Virus record (IMG/VR): IMGVR_UViG_3300042516_003887
Span: 1 to 24,166 of that record
Direction: 5' to 3' (one strand)
DNA: 24,166 nucleotides
Source: a virus
Positions 9,484 through 17,797 of the stretch are shown here, one piece after another (positions within the stretch are counted from its first letter, which is position 1; every line of letters begins with the position of its first letter). Below the pieces are notes generated by a model. It had not been told where the DNA came from. It saw nothing but the letters and a program-made list of their open reading frames with translations, and did no database searches. Position numbers and translations under genes: made by a program.

Positions 9484-10580
9484 TATCTTACAACTTTAAA
9501 AATATAATCTTTATCAGCTACTATTACTTCCTTAGTTGGGAGGATTGTTTTAATAAGTAATTTATAGTAACGTTCTGGTTCTAAACCATTCATGTATACA
9601 TCAAAATAATTACTAACACTATCACAACTGATCTTAGTATATGATGTATCGTAATCTACGACCATTTCTTCAGTATCCAAATCTTTTATTGCCCAATATG
9701 AAGAAGTAGGTAAAGCATGTGTATTGCCATAACTTAATATAGTTCTAAATGCTGTTGGAACATATAATCCCCTAACAGCAACTCTAAAACGTTGAATTGA
9801 GTCTTGTTGATATTCTGCTTTGTTGTTGTTTATAACAGCGGCAAAATAACTAGACGTTACTACTGTTAATGAACCTGTACTATATGAAAAATCATCCCAT
9901 CTAATTTCCAGACACGGAGGATAAATAGTATGTGTATTTGCTGAGAAGTATTTAGTTTCAAATTTAGAAGTAGTAGTAAATTCTAATGAGCTGCTATGTT
10001 TTAAAATAAAACCATGATTAGGTATTGCAATACCATACCATGCAGCTACAGTATTTGTTACTTTCATTTCAATGTCTTTAGTTGAAATGTTAGTAAACGA
10101 TTGAGTTGATTGATAAGATGAAGCGGTATACCAAGTACCACCACCTATATCAGACCCAGTATAAGATCCTGTTATGCCACTAGAAAATGTACCATTAGTC
10201 CATACTATACTTCCTGATTGATCTGTGTATTTCCAACCTACTCCGTCTGTTGTTGTTGGAACATTGCTTAACCTCCCAGTGCCTTGATTCCAATTAGCAG
10301 CTACAGGATGGGAAAATAGAGTATAATTTAAAGGAATTTCAGAAGCATTAGCTAAGTATCCTTTAAGATAAGCATCATAAGTCTTACCAGATACTTTATT
10401 CTGGATTGTATCGTTTATTTGATCTGTTGGGAATTTAATTAATACCCGTGATACTTCATTAGTACCATTTATAGATTCGAAAGTACTAATTTCCAATATT
10501 TCATCAATACCCGTGTTTAATGTTGGGTAGAATGAATATATAGTAGCACTTTTTTCAGGAAAAATTTTATATACCGCCAT
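9483..10580 (-). CDS. Structural protein with DNRLRE-like beta domain
   Basis: The N-terminus (VYKIFPEKSATIYSFYPTLN, then TGIDEILEIST and SRVLIKFPTDQI) has the pattern of DNRLRE-type beta domains: A-T-I-Y...PT-x-N-x-G, then a strand ending with a V-x-I-x-F motif. The remainder of the 365 residues includes GTWYTASSYQSTQSFTNIST and WYGIAIPNHGFILKHS, again typical of this beta-jelly-roll class. The C-terminal domain (ERYYKLLIKTILPTKEVIVA) may be a separate small beta fold. In T4-like environmental phages such proteins sit in the tail cluster. The gene begins after a 43-nt gap carrying an ATATTTAT motif and overlaps the following start by 1 nt. Confidence 0.7.
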   Translation of the reverse strand: MAVYKIFPEKSATIYSFYPTLNTGIDEILEISTFESINGTNEVSRVLIKFPTDQINDTIQNKVSGKTYDAYLKGYLANASEIPLNYTLFSHPVAANWNQGTGRLSNVPTTTDGVGWKYTDQSGSIVWTNGTFSSGITGSYTGSDIGGGTWYTASSYQSTQSFTNISTKDIEMKVTNTVAAWYGIAIPNHGFILKHSSSLEFTTTSKFETKYFSANTHTIYPPCLEIRWDDFSYSTGSLTVVTSSYFAAVINNNKAEYQQDSIQRFRVAVRGLYVPTAFRTILSYGNTHALPTSSYWAIKDLDTEEMVVDYDTSYTKISCDSVSNYFDVYMNGLEPERYYKLLIKTILPTKEVIVADKDYIFKVVR

Positions 10581-10583
10581 AAT

Positions 10584-10606
10584 TAGTAATTACTACATAT
10601 AAATAT
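10584..10606 (-). promoter_or_regulatory. Candidate late promoter with adjacent AT palindrome
   Basis: On the coding strand CATATTTATATG (octamer at 10599-10606) is followed by a 12-nt perfect palindrome TAGTAATTACTA (10584-10595) just ahead of the ATG at 10580. The octamer matches the other late-region gaps. The palindrome could be an operator or simply chance in AT-rich DNA. Confidence 0.35.
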
Positions 10607-10623
10607 GGCAGTATATAATTTTG

Positions 10624-11223
10624 TTATGCTAACAATGCGTGATATTCTTTAAAATGTTTGATTCTATCAGCTAAACCAATAGTACCACCATTAACACGTT
10701 TAGTAATTTGTGTAACAACTGCGTCAGTTGCACCACCATCAGCTAATTTATGTAAACCATTTTTACTAAAAAACCAAGCAGCTGATAATAGAGCATATTT
10801 CTCTGCTACTACTGTTGGGTTAGATGCAATATCTTCGTTGATTGATTTACCAAATGCGGTATAATTGTCTTTACCAGTTAACTGGATATAACCACGGCCG
10901 CAGTACTTAGCACCATCACCAGATGTTTCAGGGCCATTACCCATTCTATTACCATATACTTTATTAGCAATCTTTTCAGGCTTACGAGCGTATTGATTTG
11001 CTAATGCTTCATTTGGGAAATATTTTTTAAAAATACCCATTAAACCTTTAGCTGAGTAATTTAAATTTTCTTTTGTTAAACGAAAACCACCTGATTCATG
11101 ACCACATTGAGCTAAAAAGTGAGCTAAGCGTAGTGGAGTGTTAATTTGGAATTTTTCTATAACACCAGGGATTTGTTCAATTACTTTGTCAGGAATATGT
11201 CCTTTTAATTTGTCTAAATTCAT
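10624..11223 (-). CDS. Glycoside hydrolase family 19 endolysin / tail muramidase
   Basis: This is a compact 199-residue GH19 (chitinase-like lysozyme) domain without a signal peptide. The catalytic-site region reads FLAQCGHESGGFRLTKENLN, with E43 as the expected general acid and E52 as the likely second acidic residue. The substrate-binding stretch DGAKYCGRGYIQLTGKDNY and a C-terminal WFF...VTKRVNGG-like segment complete the family pattern. It should cleave the glycan backbone of peptidoglycan. The gene sits inside the baseplate cluster between gp6-like and other structural genes, so it could be a virion-borne cell-wall-penetrating enzyme instead of, or as well as, the lysis enzyme. No recognisable holin is adjacent. 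The leader is A-rich with no Shine-Dalgarno sequence. Confidence 0.9.
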   Translation of the reverse strand: MNLDKLKGHIPDKVIEQIPGVIEKFQINTPLRLAHFLAQCGHESGGFRLTKENLNYSAKGLMGIFKKYFPNEALANQYARKPEKIANKVYGNRMGNGPETSGDGAKYCGRGYIQLTGKDNYTAFGKSINEDIASNPTVVAEKYALLSAAWFFSKNGLHKLADGGATDAVVTQITKRVNGGTIGLADRIKHFKEYHALLA

Positions 11224-11242
11224 ACTTTATTATTTTTAATTT

Positions 11243-13066
11243 TTAACTTACTACTACTCTACCTTGTATATCAACATCAGGGAATCTAATTTCAAATATA
11301 GCTGGATCTAATGAAGGGTAAATATTTCCACTTTTAGTAGCCCCAGCAATATCATATCCGTATTGAGAATAATTTCCTCCTTGTTTGTTTGTTATTTCTA
11401 ACTTAACTACAGATTGAACGCCTTTAACTTGTAATAATTTAGAAGTAATATCTGAAATGATAATTGGTTGGTTAATTTGCCATTTATCTGTATTAAAATG
11501 GTCTTTTAATGTAGTTATACAATTAGTTATTACATCTTTATTAGAATATCCACTCAATATAATAATATCAAAGTTAAGTCCAATATTGATATAATATGCA
11601 TCTTTAATATTAATAGCATCAGTAACCATTCTATATTGATTAAGATAAGTTACTAAATTTTGTTTTAATGTTGGTACTGCTGTAGTTAATTGTTTATCAC
11701 TATTATATGATAAAATATATAGATCTAAAGCTAGTGGATTAAAGGGACTTGTGTAGGCTACCGTTTCTTGAGGATTTGTATTTAAATCTTGTGAAATATA
11801 TGCTTTAGCTACAGTACCATAATCAGCAGGCATTGACATTGCTCTTACTATATAATCATCTTTAGTTACAGCTCTTAATTGAGTTGAATAAGCATATAAA
11901 GCGTTTTGTCTAATTTCATCAACTGTATCTCCATTTCTCCCACCCGAAGATGGATTTGGATTTGATGATACTATACTTTGCAATACAGTAGCATTTAAAG
12001 CCCCACCACCACCAGGAAATGTTACACCTGTTGTATCTATAGTAGTTAAATCATTAGCAGGTACATTTGATGTAATACCACCACCAACTAAATACTTTAC
12101 TATTAAATCACCATTAGGTACTAAACCATATTCTTGAGTAAAGAAAGTACCAGCTTCATTGTAATTATTTGTTAATAATGAAATACCAGGTACAATACCC
12201 GCTTGAATATTAGATGGAGTTGGAATTATTTGAGTATCAGTTTTATTTATAGATAAACCAGCTCCAAATTCTAATTGTAAGGTATTGTCTGATAATATTC
12301 TAGAAACAAAACGTCTAGGGGCTCTTTGTAATTGCAATAAATAGGGAACCTGATCGGTATTGTATGATGGATTAGCTATTTGTTGAAAAATAGATGATTG
12401 TGCTAAATAAGGAACTTCATACCACTGATTACCCATACTACCAGTAACATTTAATATTTGTAATATATTATCGTCAGTAATAGTTGTAGTAGCAAATTTT
12501 TGATTTGTACCTACATTAATTGTAGTTTCTTTTATTTCTGCTGATATAGCAGGAACTGATTTTTTGAGTAGATAATAGTTAGAGTCTACAAAAGTAATTT
12601 CAGTACTACCAGTGTCTGTAAAATCAACTTGTTGTGTAGTTAAAAATTTAGTTCCGTTTGTTGTTGAGGTGAGTGATGTATTTGTTGGGACTATAATTCC
12701 ATAAGTAGCATAATCCGGAGTTGTAACACCACCATTAGTAATAGAAGGAACCAATTGATATATATCAACAGTAGTATTTGAAGCATAAGATGCTTTAGGG
12801 CGATAACCCATTACATATGCTTGTGCATATAAATTTTCTTTTTCTTTAGCGTATAATAAGAAATTTTCTTGTACTTGAGTATCTAAATAAAATGACATAA
12901 CATCACCAACGTAAGATGCCATTTCAATAAACATATTACCTGGTGTGGCTTCTGTAAAGTCATTATAAGTTGTTGGAAAATAAGTTTTGGCGTATTGTTG
13001 TAATTCTGCTTTAAAGGAACCAAAATCTTTATTTAAATATGATATATTTTTATCTTCGTTTGTCAT
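11243..13066 (-). CDS. gp6: Baseplate wedge protein, T4 gp6-like (Baseplate J family)
   Basis: This 607-residue protein has the hallmarks of gp6/Baseplate_J proteins. The N-terminal region (YLNKDFGSFKAELQQYAKTY, then ATPGNMFIEMASYVGDVMSF) is characteristic. The J-domain segment NPSSGGRNGDTVDEIRQNAL at 371-390 is followed by STQLRAVTKDDYIVRAMSMP. T4 gp6 has 660 residues, so the length is normal. Gp6 dimers form the inner ring of the baseplate wedge, and neighbouring gp25 binds it, consistent with the adjacent gp25-like gene 2 nt upstream. It belongs to the tightly packed late structural operon. The identification is strong. Confidence 0.9.
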   Translation of the reverse strand: MTNEDKNISYLNKDFGSFKAELQQYAKTYFPTTYNDFTEATPGNMFIEMASYVGDVMSFYLDTQVQENFLLYAKEKENLYAQAYVMGYRPKASYASNTTVDIYQLVPSITNGGVTTPDYATYGIIVPTNTSLTSTTNGTKFLTTQQVDFTDTGSTEITFVDSNYYLLKKSVPAISAEIKETTINVGTNQKFATTTITDDNILQILNVTGSMGNQWYEVPYLAQSSIFQQIANPSYNTDQVPYLLQLQRAPRRFVSRILSDNTLQLEFGAGLSINKTDTQIIPTPSNIQAGIVPGISLLTNNYNEAGTFFTQEYGLVPNGDLIVKYLVGGGITSNVPANDLTTIDTTGVTFPGGGGALNATVLQSIVSSNPNPSSGGRNGDTVDEIRQNALYAYSTQLRAVTKDDYIVRAMSMPADYGTVAKAYISQDLNTNPQETVAYTSPFNPLALDLYILSYNSDKQLTTAVPTLKQNLVTYLNQYRMVTDAINIKDAYYINIGLNFDIIILSGYSNKDVITNCITTLKDHFNTDKWQINQPIIISDITSKLLQVKGVQSVVKLEITNKQGGNYSQYGYDIAGATKSGNIYPSLDPAIFEIRFPDVDIQGRVVVS

Positions 13067-13068
13067 TT

Positions 13069-13482
13069 TTATCTAAGTGTTTCAAATTGAATTGTTACTT
13101 GGCCTGGGGTGTTAGATATTATAATTTTATAGTATATTGTTATATTTATTTGATTATAATCAGTATTTGGAACTACTTCTATTAATCCAACTTGTATTTC
13201 AGGCATGAATATACTAACAGCTTCTACAATAATATCTATAATTTTTTGTTGTAATTCAGTAGTAATATTTTGAAATAATTGTTTTTTTATATCACATCCA
13301 AAAGTAGGATTCATTATTCTTTCACCTTTATTAGTAAGTAAAAGATTGATTAAATTAGATTTAATTTGATCCTTAGTAGTAAAAGTACTTGTAAAAGGTC
13401 CTTTAAAAGGTAGCGATACCCCAATAGCAATATTTTTACGTAAATCTAACGGATTTACACGTATTGTTTGAGGTAGTGGCAT
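13069..13482 (-). CDS. gp25: Baseplate wedge protein, T4 gp25-like (GPW/gp25 family)
   Basis: This 137-residue protein contains the gp25 core: FKGPFTSTFTTKDQIKSNLI followed by LLLTNKGERIMNPTFGCDIK and KQLFQN, then helices and an amphipathic strand region ending VTIQFETLR. The T4 protein has 132 residues. The conserved G-E-R...P-x-x-G-C/S-D motif is intact. Gp25-family proteins clamp the sheath-initiating part of the wedge and are shared with type VI secretion (TssE) and other contractile systems. It lies 2 nt from the gp6-like gene, the order expected for T4-like baseplates. Confidence 0.92.
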   Translation of the reverse strand: MPLPQTIRVNPLDLRKNIAIGVSLPFKGPFTSTFTTKDQIKSNLINLLLTNKGERIMNPTFGCDIKKQLFQNITTELQQKIIDIIVEAVSIFMPEIQVGLIEVVPNTDYNQINITIYYKIIISNTPGQVTIQFETLR

Positions 13483-13483
13483 A

Positions 13484-13849
13484 TTAATCTAAATTTCTTA
13501 ATCCTGATTTATCCATTGATGTCATGTTAGCAGCAGCATCAGCAATAAACGCAGCGAATGGATTTACCCTTTCACCTGTAGCTTCATCAACAGCATCAAT
13601 TACTTTTAACTGTTGTTGTGGTTGTTGAAACCCAAATGCTTCACCCATTTTACTACGAAGTGACGATCTAACGTCTGGGTTGCCTGCTCCTGTCATTACA
13701 TCGGCGCTAGTAAAACTCATTGTTCTGTTTTCACGCAATGATTTTTTCTCTTGTTTAGCCATGTGCTCTTCAAGAATGTATGGTAACTCTTCATGAATAG
13801 CATCGATTACGGCTTCTTTAATTAGTCTTTTAAATGCTTTAGTGTTCAT
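13484..13849 (-). CDS. Small structural-operon protein of unknown function
   Basis: I place the start at the ATG at 13849 (MNTKAFKRLIKEAVIDAIHE), giving 121 residues. The longer frame begins with TTG at 13888 inside the upstream gene. The N-terminus is an amphipathic helix of the type K-x-L-K-x-x-I-x-E-E-L found on several tailed-phage structural proteins; a similar helix occurs in the 237-residue protein at 18180-18893. The middle is polar (RTMSFTSADVMTGAGNPDVR), and the C-terminus includes INPFAAFIADAAANMTSMD-like alanine-rich sequence. It is packed between a coiled-coil structural gene and gp25, so a virion or assembly role is likely. I do not recognise a family. Confidence 0.6.
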   Translation of the reverse strand: MNTKAFKRLIKEAVIDAIHEELPYILEEHMAKQEKKSLRENRTMSFTSADVMTGAGNPDVRSSLRSKMGEAFGFQQPQQQLKVIDAVDEATGERVNPFAAFIADAAANMTSMDKSGLRNLD

Positions 13850-13853
13850 AATT

Positions 13854-13861
13854 ATAAATAT
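13854..13861 (-). promoter_or_regulatory. ATATTTAT motif in gap before 13849 start
   Basis: The octamer occurs 4 nt ahead of the ATG at 13849, in AAAATATTTATAATT. This is too close for a normal leader, so it may serve a leaderless transcript or be fortuitous. Confidence 0.2.
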
Positions 13862-13862
13862 T

Positions 13863-15110
13863 TTATCCTTGTAAATTTCGTTGATCAATAATTAGTTTCA
13901 ATTGGTCTACTAGATCATTGGGATCTAGCGTAAATGAAAAATCGCTTTTTAAAACCTCTACACCGTCACGATTAGTCGCAACTGCGTAGCGGCGTTTATT
14001 GCCTTTAACAACAAATGCTTGATTTTGTTCTTCTTTAATTTTAAATTTAAATCCTTTATATGGTGGAAATTGATCCACATTATTATATATAGATGAAGTA
14101 AGATCAGATAATTGTTGACTATTTAATCCATCTAAATTAATATTTTTTAATTTTAGTATTAATTCATTTAGTTTATTTACCTCATTTTCCAATGCTATTG
14201 TAGCAACAGCCAATACCACATTTAATGCAGATACTAATTTATTAGCTTTTTCAATAGTATTAACAATCCTAGTAATTATATTAACGGGAATACCAACACC
14301 AGGAGGTACTGAGGTTGGTATTGGGATGGCAGATAATACTGTTACAATAGCATTAAATATAGCTAGATATGTATTTATCTGATTTAATATAGTTTGTAGA
14401 TTTTGTAATTTATCTATACTGCTATTAATCAAAGTAATAGTATTATTTCTTAAATTAGTAGCAATAGTGGTGGTTTCAGGAGTATTAGCTGTATCAATAT
14501 AAGTATTTACTTGATCTACTAATTCTTCTAATTTTGATCTTTGAGATATAATAGAAGAAAGTTGATTAGCGATTTGTAATCCTATAATAGGGGCTAAAGT
14601 TTTTTTAGCATTTTTTATTACTTTTTTATTAAGATCTCTTTTTGCTTGAGTATCTCTAGCTTTATTTTTTGCTCGTTTTTCTTGCCTTTGTGCTTTTCTT
14701 TTTTTTCTATCTTCTTTTATTTTTTTTTCTGGATCTAGATTAATATCATTTATATCCTTGTTTATTTTTTTCTTTTGAAGATCAAAAGATTCTTGTTGTT
14801 TTTTATAAGCCTCATTTTCTGCTAAAACAGCTTTATCATATTCTTCTTTAGTAGGAATTTGTCCTTGCTGATATAATGTTTCTAGTCTTTTTAATTCATT
14901 ATTATGATCAATTCCAGCTTGGTATTCATCTTTAATTACTTGTTCAAGATTAGATGCTAATTCTCCAGCTTTATCTCTAATAACAGCTACAACTTTTTCT
15001 TTAGCTTTATCCTTTAACTGATCACCAAAAGTTTTAATTGCTGTTGATGCAGATATTGTTTTTAAAACATCAGGAGAAACTACAGATCCTACATTTAAAT
15101 TATTTGCCAT
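13863..15110 (-). CDS. Coiled-coil tail/baseplate structural protein
   Basis: Of 415 residues, about 35-165 are highly charged, Lys/Glu/Arg-rich helix (for example KKIKEDRKKRKAQRQEKRAK). A second helical part with hydrophobic segments follows (YLAIFNAIVTVLSAIPIPTS, then PGVGIPVNIITRIVNTI and LVSALNVVLAVATIALENEV). The C-terminal 65 residues form a compact domain (YKGFKFKIKEEQNQAFVVKG, then KRRYAVATNRDGVEVLKSDF). Its stop lies near the next start, and its start overlaps the gp5-like stop as TAATG, so expression is coupled to the hub protein. A hub- or tube-associated protein is plausible. I see no named-family signature. Confidence 0.6.
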   Translation of the reverse strand: MANNLNVGSVVSPDVLKTISASTAIKTFGDQLKDKAKEKVVAVIRDKAGELASNLEQVIKDEYQAGIDHNNELKRLETLYQQGQIPTKEEYDKAVLAENEAYKKQQESFDLQKKKINKDINDINLDPEKKIKEDRKKRKAQRQEKRAKNKARDTQAKRDLNKKVIKNAKKTLAPIIGLQIANQLSSIISQRSKLEELVDQVNTYIDTANTPETTTIATNLRNNTITLINSSIDKLQNLQTILNQINTYLAIFNAIVTVLSAIPIPTSVPPGVGIPVNIITRIVNTIEKANKLVSALNVVLAVATIALENEVNKLNELILKLKNINLDGLNSQQLSDLTSSIYNNVDQFPPYKGFKFKIKEEQNQAFVVKGNKRRYAVATNRDGVEVLKSDFSFTLDPNDLVDQLKLIIDQRNLQG

Positions 15111-16279
15111 TACGCTGTAAAGTTTTGTTGTGATAAAATTCCTTCTAAATCCTTTTCAATTCTATCAATTGAAGTACATAAACCCCTAGCAGCAGTTATT
15201 ATATCGGTAGCTGGTGTTCCTTCAGGACTACCAACAACACTTGAAAGGCCAGTTCCGAATTCATGTAGTGAATCCATCAGATTAAGTAATAAATCGTGTA
15301 ATTTACCACCCAATACTATATTTTCAGTTGGCAATTGATTATTTACAGTACCTAAAAAAACTTTCCCTCCATTAAGATGTACTCTATCATCAGCATTTAA
15401 GTTAATAATATTTTTAGTACTTATCTCAATATTTGTTTTAGCAAACAACATTACTTCATCCTTCTTAGAATTTAAAACAATTCTATCACTATTTAAAATA
15501 GCTTGAGAATTAAAGTATTTTGATGGATCAATAGGATTAGTAAGTGGATTTAATACTCCTGTTTTATCTGTTTGTAATGGTAATTGTTGTGTTGATGTTA
15601 GATAAAGTGAAGAGTCATCTTTATTTATTTGTTCAACATAATAATTTTTCTTAGGATCAAATTTAAGTCCGTTTGTTACTATTGTAATAGGGCTATCTTC
15701 ATTTCCTATGCTACTCCATTCATTCGAATCACTATGTAATTTTGTTGTAGAACTAAATCTTATAGATCCACCTTGTCTACCTTGTATTATATAATCACCT
15801 TCAAAAGGTAGTAGTGATCTAATGTTTGAGTTTTCAACAAATGTAACTCCTAAATTAGCATCATAGTTTGCTGGTTGGGCATTTTGTTGAACACTATTCC
15901 ATAAATTTATAAGAGTATAGTATGGAAAAGTAGAAGAAGGTGATTGTTGAGTATCTGAGGATGGTAAGTTTAAAATATTAACTAATTCACCTAATACAGG
16001 ATAATTTGCTATTTGAGATGATAATGGTTTAGCAATATTACAATCATCTAAAAAAGCATCATCTGTACGTCCAGCAATACCAATTGATTCATTGTAACTA
16101 AGATAAAAAACAGTACCAATAGCATTAAATCCACCTACTTTTTCAAACATTGCTTTTGTAGGTGTATCTTTAGTTGTAACAACACCATATACTCTACCAG
16201 TAGTTGGAGGTGGAATATTTGAGAAATTATTATTTCCAAATCCTTTAAAAGAGTTTGCTGATCCAATAGTATACTTCAT
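15110..16279 (-). CDS. gp5: Baseplate hub/central spike protein, gp5-like
   Basis: The 389 residues contain an N-terminal OB-like region (GRVYGVVTTKDTPTKAMFEK, residues 28-47), a segment FEGDYIIQGRQGGSIRFSST (159-178) typical of gp5/VgrG-like spikes, and a short beta-helix-like run (SDRIVLNSKKDEVMLFAKTN followed by IEISTKNIINLNADDRVHLN, 264-303). T4 gp5 trimerises to form the membrane-puncturing spike. Here the beta-helix is short, and I see no lysozyme domain like the one inserted in T4 gp5, which may explain a separate GH19 enzyme nearby. It overlaps the downstream coiled-coil gene by one base and sits 1 nt from the upstream gene. The spike role is inferred from these motifs. Confidence 0.7.
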   Translation of the reverse strand: MKYTIGSANSFKGFGNNNFSNIPPPTTGRVYGVVTTKDTPTKAMFEKVGGFNAIGTVFYLSYNESIGIAGRTDDAFLDDCNIAKPLSSQIANYPVLGELVNILNLPSSDTQQSPSSTFPYYTLINLWNSVQQNAQPANYDANLGVTFVENSNIRSLLPFEGDYIIQGRQGGSIRFSSTTKLHSDSNEWSSIGNEDSPITIVTNGLKFDPKKNYYVEQINKDDSSLYLTSTQQLPLQTDKTGVLNPLTNPIDPSKYFNSQAILNSDRIVLNSKKDEVMLFAKTNIEISTKNIINLNADDRVHLNGGKVFLGTVNNQLPTENIVLGGKLHDLLLNLMDSLHEFGTGLSSVVGSPEGTPATDIITAARGLCTSIDRIEKDLEGILSQQNFTA

Positions 16280-16280
16280 A

Positions 16281-16664
16281 TTAGTTATTTATTGCAACAA
16301 CAGGTGCTTGTTCTAATAGTTTTTTTCCTTGTTCTTGAACTTCTTTCTGTTCAGCCAACAAAGCTTCAATCTCACTCATATCAATAAGCTCGTTATTCGA
16401 ATTATTACTAACAGTTGCTGCACGTTGCGCAATAGCTGCCATTTTAATTAGCTGTTCGTTATTTTTTACGTTAACATCAATTAAATCCTTGACAGTAGGC
16501 ATTAACATTGTTGCAGAACCCGCGTTAGCTGTCGCCATTGGTTTCATAGTATCAATAAAATCACCGATTTGTTTGTCGATGTCTTTATTATTCTTGTGTA
16601 TTTGTTTGAACAGATCCGATAGAGACGTGCTACCGAATACTGTCACGTCATCAAAATTTGCCAT
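16281..16664 (-). CDS. Small late-operon protein of unknown function
   Basis: I choose the ATG at 16664 (MANFDDVTVFGSTSLSDLFK, 127 residues) over an upstream TTG because the upstream codon lies within the ATATTTATTG motif. The protein is mostly helical: a segment around SDLFKQIHKNNKDIDKQIGD, a methionine-rich middle (AMLMPTVKDLIDV-like), and a C-terminal coiled coil (IEALLAEQKEVQEQGKKLLE). It follows the late sigma gene and precedes the gp5-like spike gene, so a hub-associated or tail-assembly role is likely. I do not recognise a named family. Confidence 0.6.
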   Translation of the reverse strand: MANFDDVTVFGSTSLSDLFKQIHKNNKDIDKQIGDFIDTMKPMATANAGSATMLMPTVKDLIDVNVKNNEQLIKMAAIAQRAATVSNNSNNELIDMSEIEALLAEQKEVQEQGKKLLEQAPVVAINN

Positions 16665-16678
16665 AAATGCGTTTATCA

Positions 16679-16686
16679 ATAAATAT
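16679..16686 (-). promoter_or_regulatory. Candidate late promoter element ATATTTAT
   Basis: TATATTTATTG lies 15 nt upstream of the ATG at 16664, directly after the gp55-like stop codon. It would open the late structural operon that runs leftward. The assignment is by motif recurrence only. Confidence 0.4.
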
Positions 16687-16692
16687 AAATAA

Positions 16693-17469
16693 CTAAATCT
16701 TTATATGTCCGTGCTCGTAATATTCATTATATAGCTGAACGTATATTAATTTAAGTTTTTTAATTATTTTAGTAATCTGAGGAGTAGATACGTCGGTGAT
16801 TTCGCGTATATAAATGTATAATGCTTTTTTATTGAATATTTCTAATGTTTCGCGTTTGCGGAATAATTCAACAATAGCATCTGCTGTTTGAGCATCTTGT
16901 TTTTTAGGGAACAGTTTAAACAGATATTTGTCTATATACCTAATATATTGATCCATGAATGTATTACCATCCAGCATACTCTCAATATTCTTATCATTTT
17001 CATATAATGACATTTGTTCCTCATCAGATTCATCTACATCAACTTTTTCTTGAAGTTTCTTGTAGTTATTTTCATTATATACAATAAGATAGCGTTTGGC
17101 AATAGTACCAAAATAAGAGAATGCTTTACCCTTCTCAGGTTTATATAAGTGGAGTTTTTCGAGTAGGAATGTAATTACCTCGTGCTTTAATTCCTCAATA
17201 GTATCAGTATCAGTGTAGTAGAACTTAAATGTATGGATAATGTTTTCGGACAGTTTATAAAAACCATATTCAATACGGTCGTTATAAATGCGATTACGTT
17301 CAGCTTGATCAATACAAGCTAAATATTCTACAATAGCGTCTTCAGTATCTTGAGTGAAATAAATACGAGGTTCTTTTGGTTTACGCTTACGCGGTTTACC
17401 TCGTTTAGTAAGTGCTAATTTATCATCATCGGCGAAAATATCAGCACCGTAATTATCATAATATGACAT
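16693..17469 (-). CDS. gp55: Late-transcription sigma factor, T4 gp55-like
   Basis: The 258 residues include IIHTFKFYYTDTDTIEELKH (77-96), EVITFLLEKLHLYKPEKGKA (97-116) and FSYFGTIAKRYLIVYNENNY (117-136). This matches the conserved sigma region 2-like core of gp55 (helix, K-G-x-A-F-S-Y-F, helix), which recognises late-promoter -10 elements on the host polymerase. The N-terminus carries a basic patch (KRGKPRKRKPKEPR). T4 gp55 has about 185 residues; here a C-terminal extension of about 90 residues includes a helix-turn-helix-like stretch (LYIYIREITDVSTPQITKII). The gene has its own leader with an AGGAA sequence before the ATG, and it directly precedes the late structural genes it would activate. 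Confidence in the family is high; the role of the C-terminus is open. Confidence 0.85.
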   Translation of the reverse strand: MSYYDNYGADIFADDDKLALTKRGKPRKRKPKEPRIYFTQDTEDAIVEYLACIDQAERNRIYNDRIEYGFYKLSENIIHTFKFYYTDTDTIEELKHEVITFLLEKLHLYKPEKGKAFSYFGTIAKRYLIVYNENNYKKLQEKVDVDESDEEQMSLYENDKNIESMLDGNTFMDQYIRYIDKYLFKLFPKKQDAQTADAIVELFRKRETLEIFNKKALYIYIREITDVSTPQITKIIKKLKLIYVQLYNEYYEHGHIKI

Positions 17470-17490
17470 AGTGATTTCCTAATTTTACTC

Positions 17491-17522
17491 CCAATATATG
17501 GAAGGAAAGTTACGTAACCAAA
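17491..17522 (-). promoter_or_regulatory. Candidate Bacteroidota-type promoter for the gp55-like gene
   Basis: On the coding strand TTTG (17519-17522) and TATATTGG (17491-17498) are separated by 20 nt, resembling the -33 TTTG / -7 TAnnTTTG arrangement. The spacer holds a perfect palindrome GTTACGTAAC (17509-17518). The gap lacks ATATTTAT, consistent with expression by the host enzyme before late genes. Confidence 0.3.
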
Positions 17523-17795
17523 CTAGTTTCTAGAATTATTAAAATCACTTATGATGGTTTGGATTTCCTTTAAATTATTAAAGAATGTTCCTACTTCATC
17601 ATCTGCTTCAAATGCACCTTGAATATCTAATTCCTTTAATTTAGCATCCGAATTAGCAATTATAATACTAATAGCATCAATATATTGACGTTGTTCAACA
17701 ACTGCTTTTTCAAGCGCAGCATTACGTCTAATTAGTAATATACCACCAACTACAGCTAACTCAACAATATGTACAATTAATAATGTTAACCACAT
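17523..17795 (-). CDS. Small single-pass membrane protein with coiled-coil tail
   Basis: This is a 90-residue protein. Residues 1-23 (MWLTLLIVHIVELAVVGGIL) form one transmembrane helix followed by RR, which predicts the tail in the cytoplasm. Residues 30-90 are an acidic coiled-coil-like tail with EADDEVGTFFNNLKEIQTII. Small proteins with this N-terminal anchor and a DDEVG-x-F motif recur next to tail genes in T4-like environmental phages, to my recollection, but I know of no assigned function. It is 2 nt from the upstream 65-residue gene and ahead of the sigma factor gene, so the three form one unit. Confidence 0.7.
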   Translation of the reverse strand: MWLTLLIVHIVELAVVGGILLIRRNAALEKAVVEQRQYIDAISIIIANSDAKLKELDIQGAFEADDEVGTFFNNLKEIQTIISDFNNSRN

Positions 17796-17797
17796 AA

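Noticed and set aside
10658-10864. Plus-strand ORF opposite the GH19 gene
   Set aside because: It is fully antisense to a recognised enzyme gene, with no promoter or start context.
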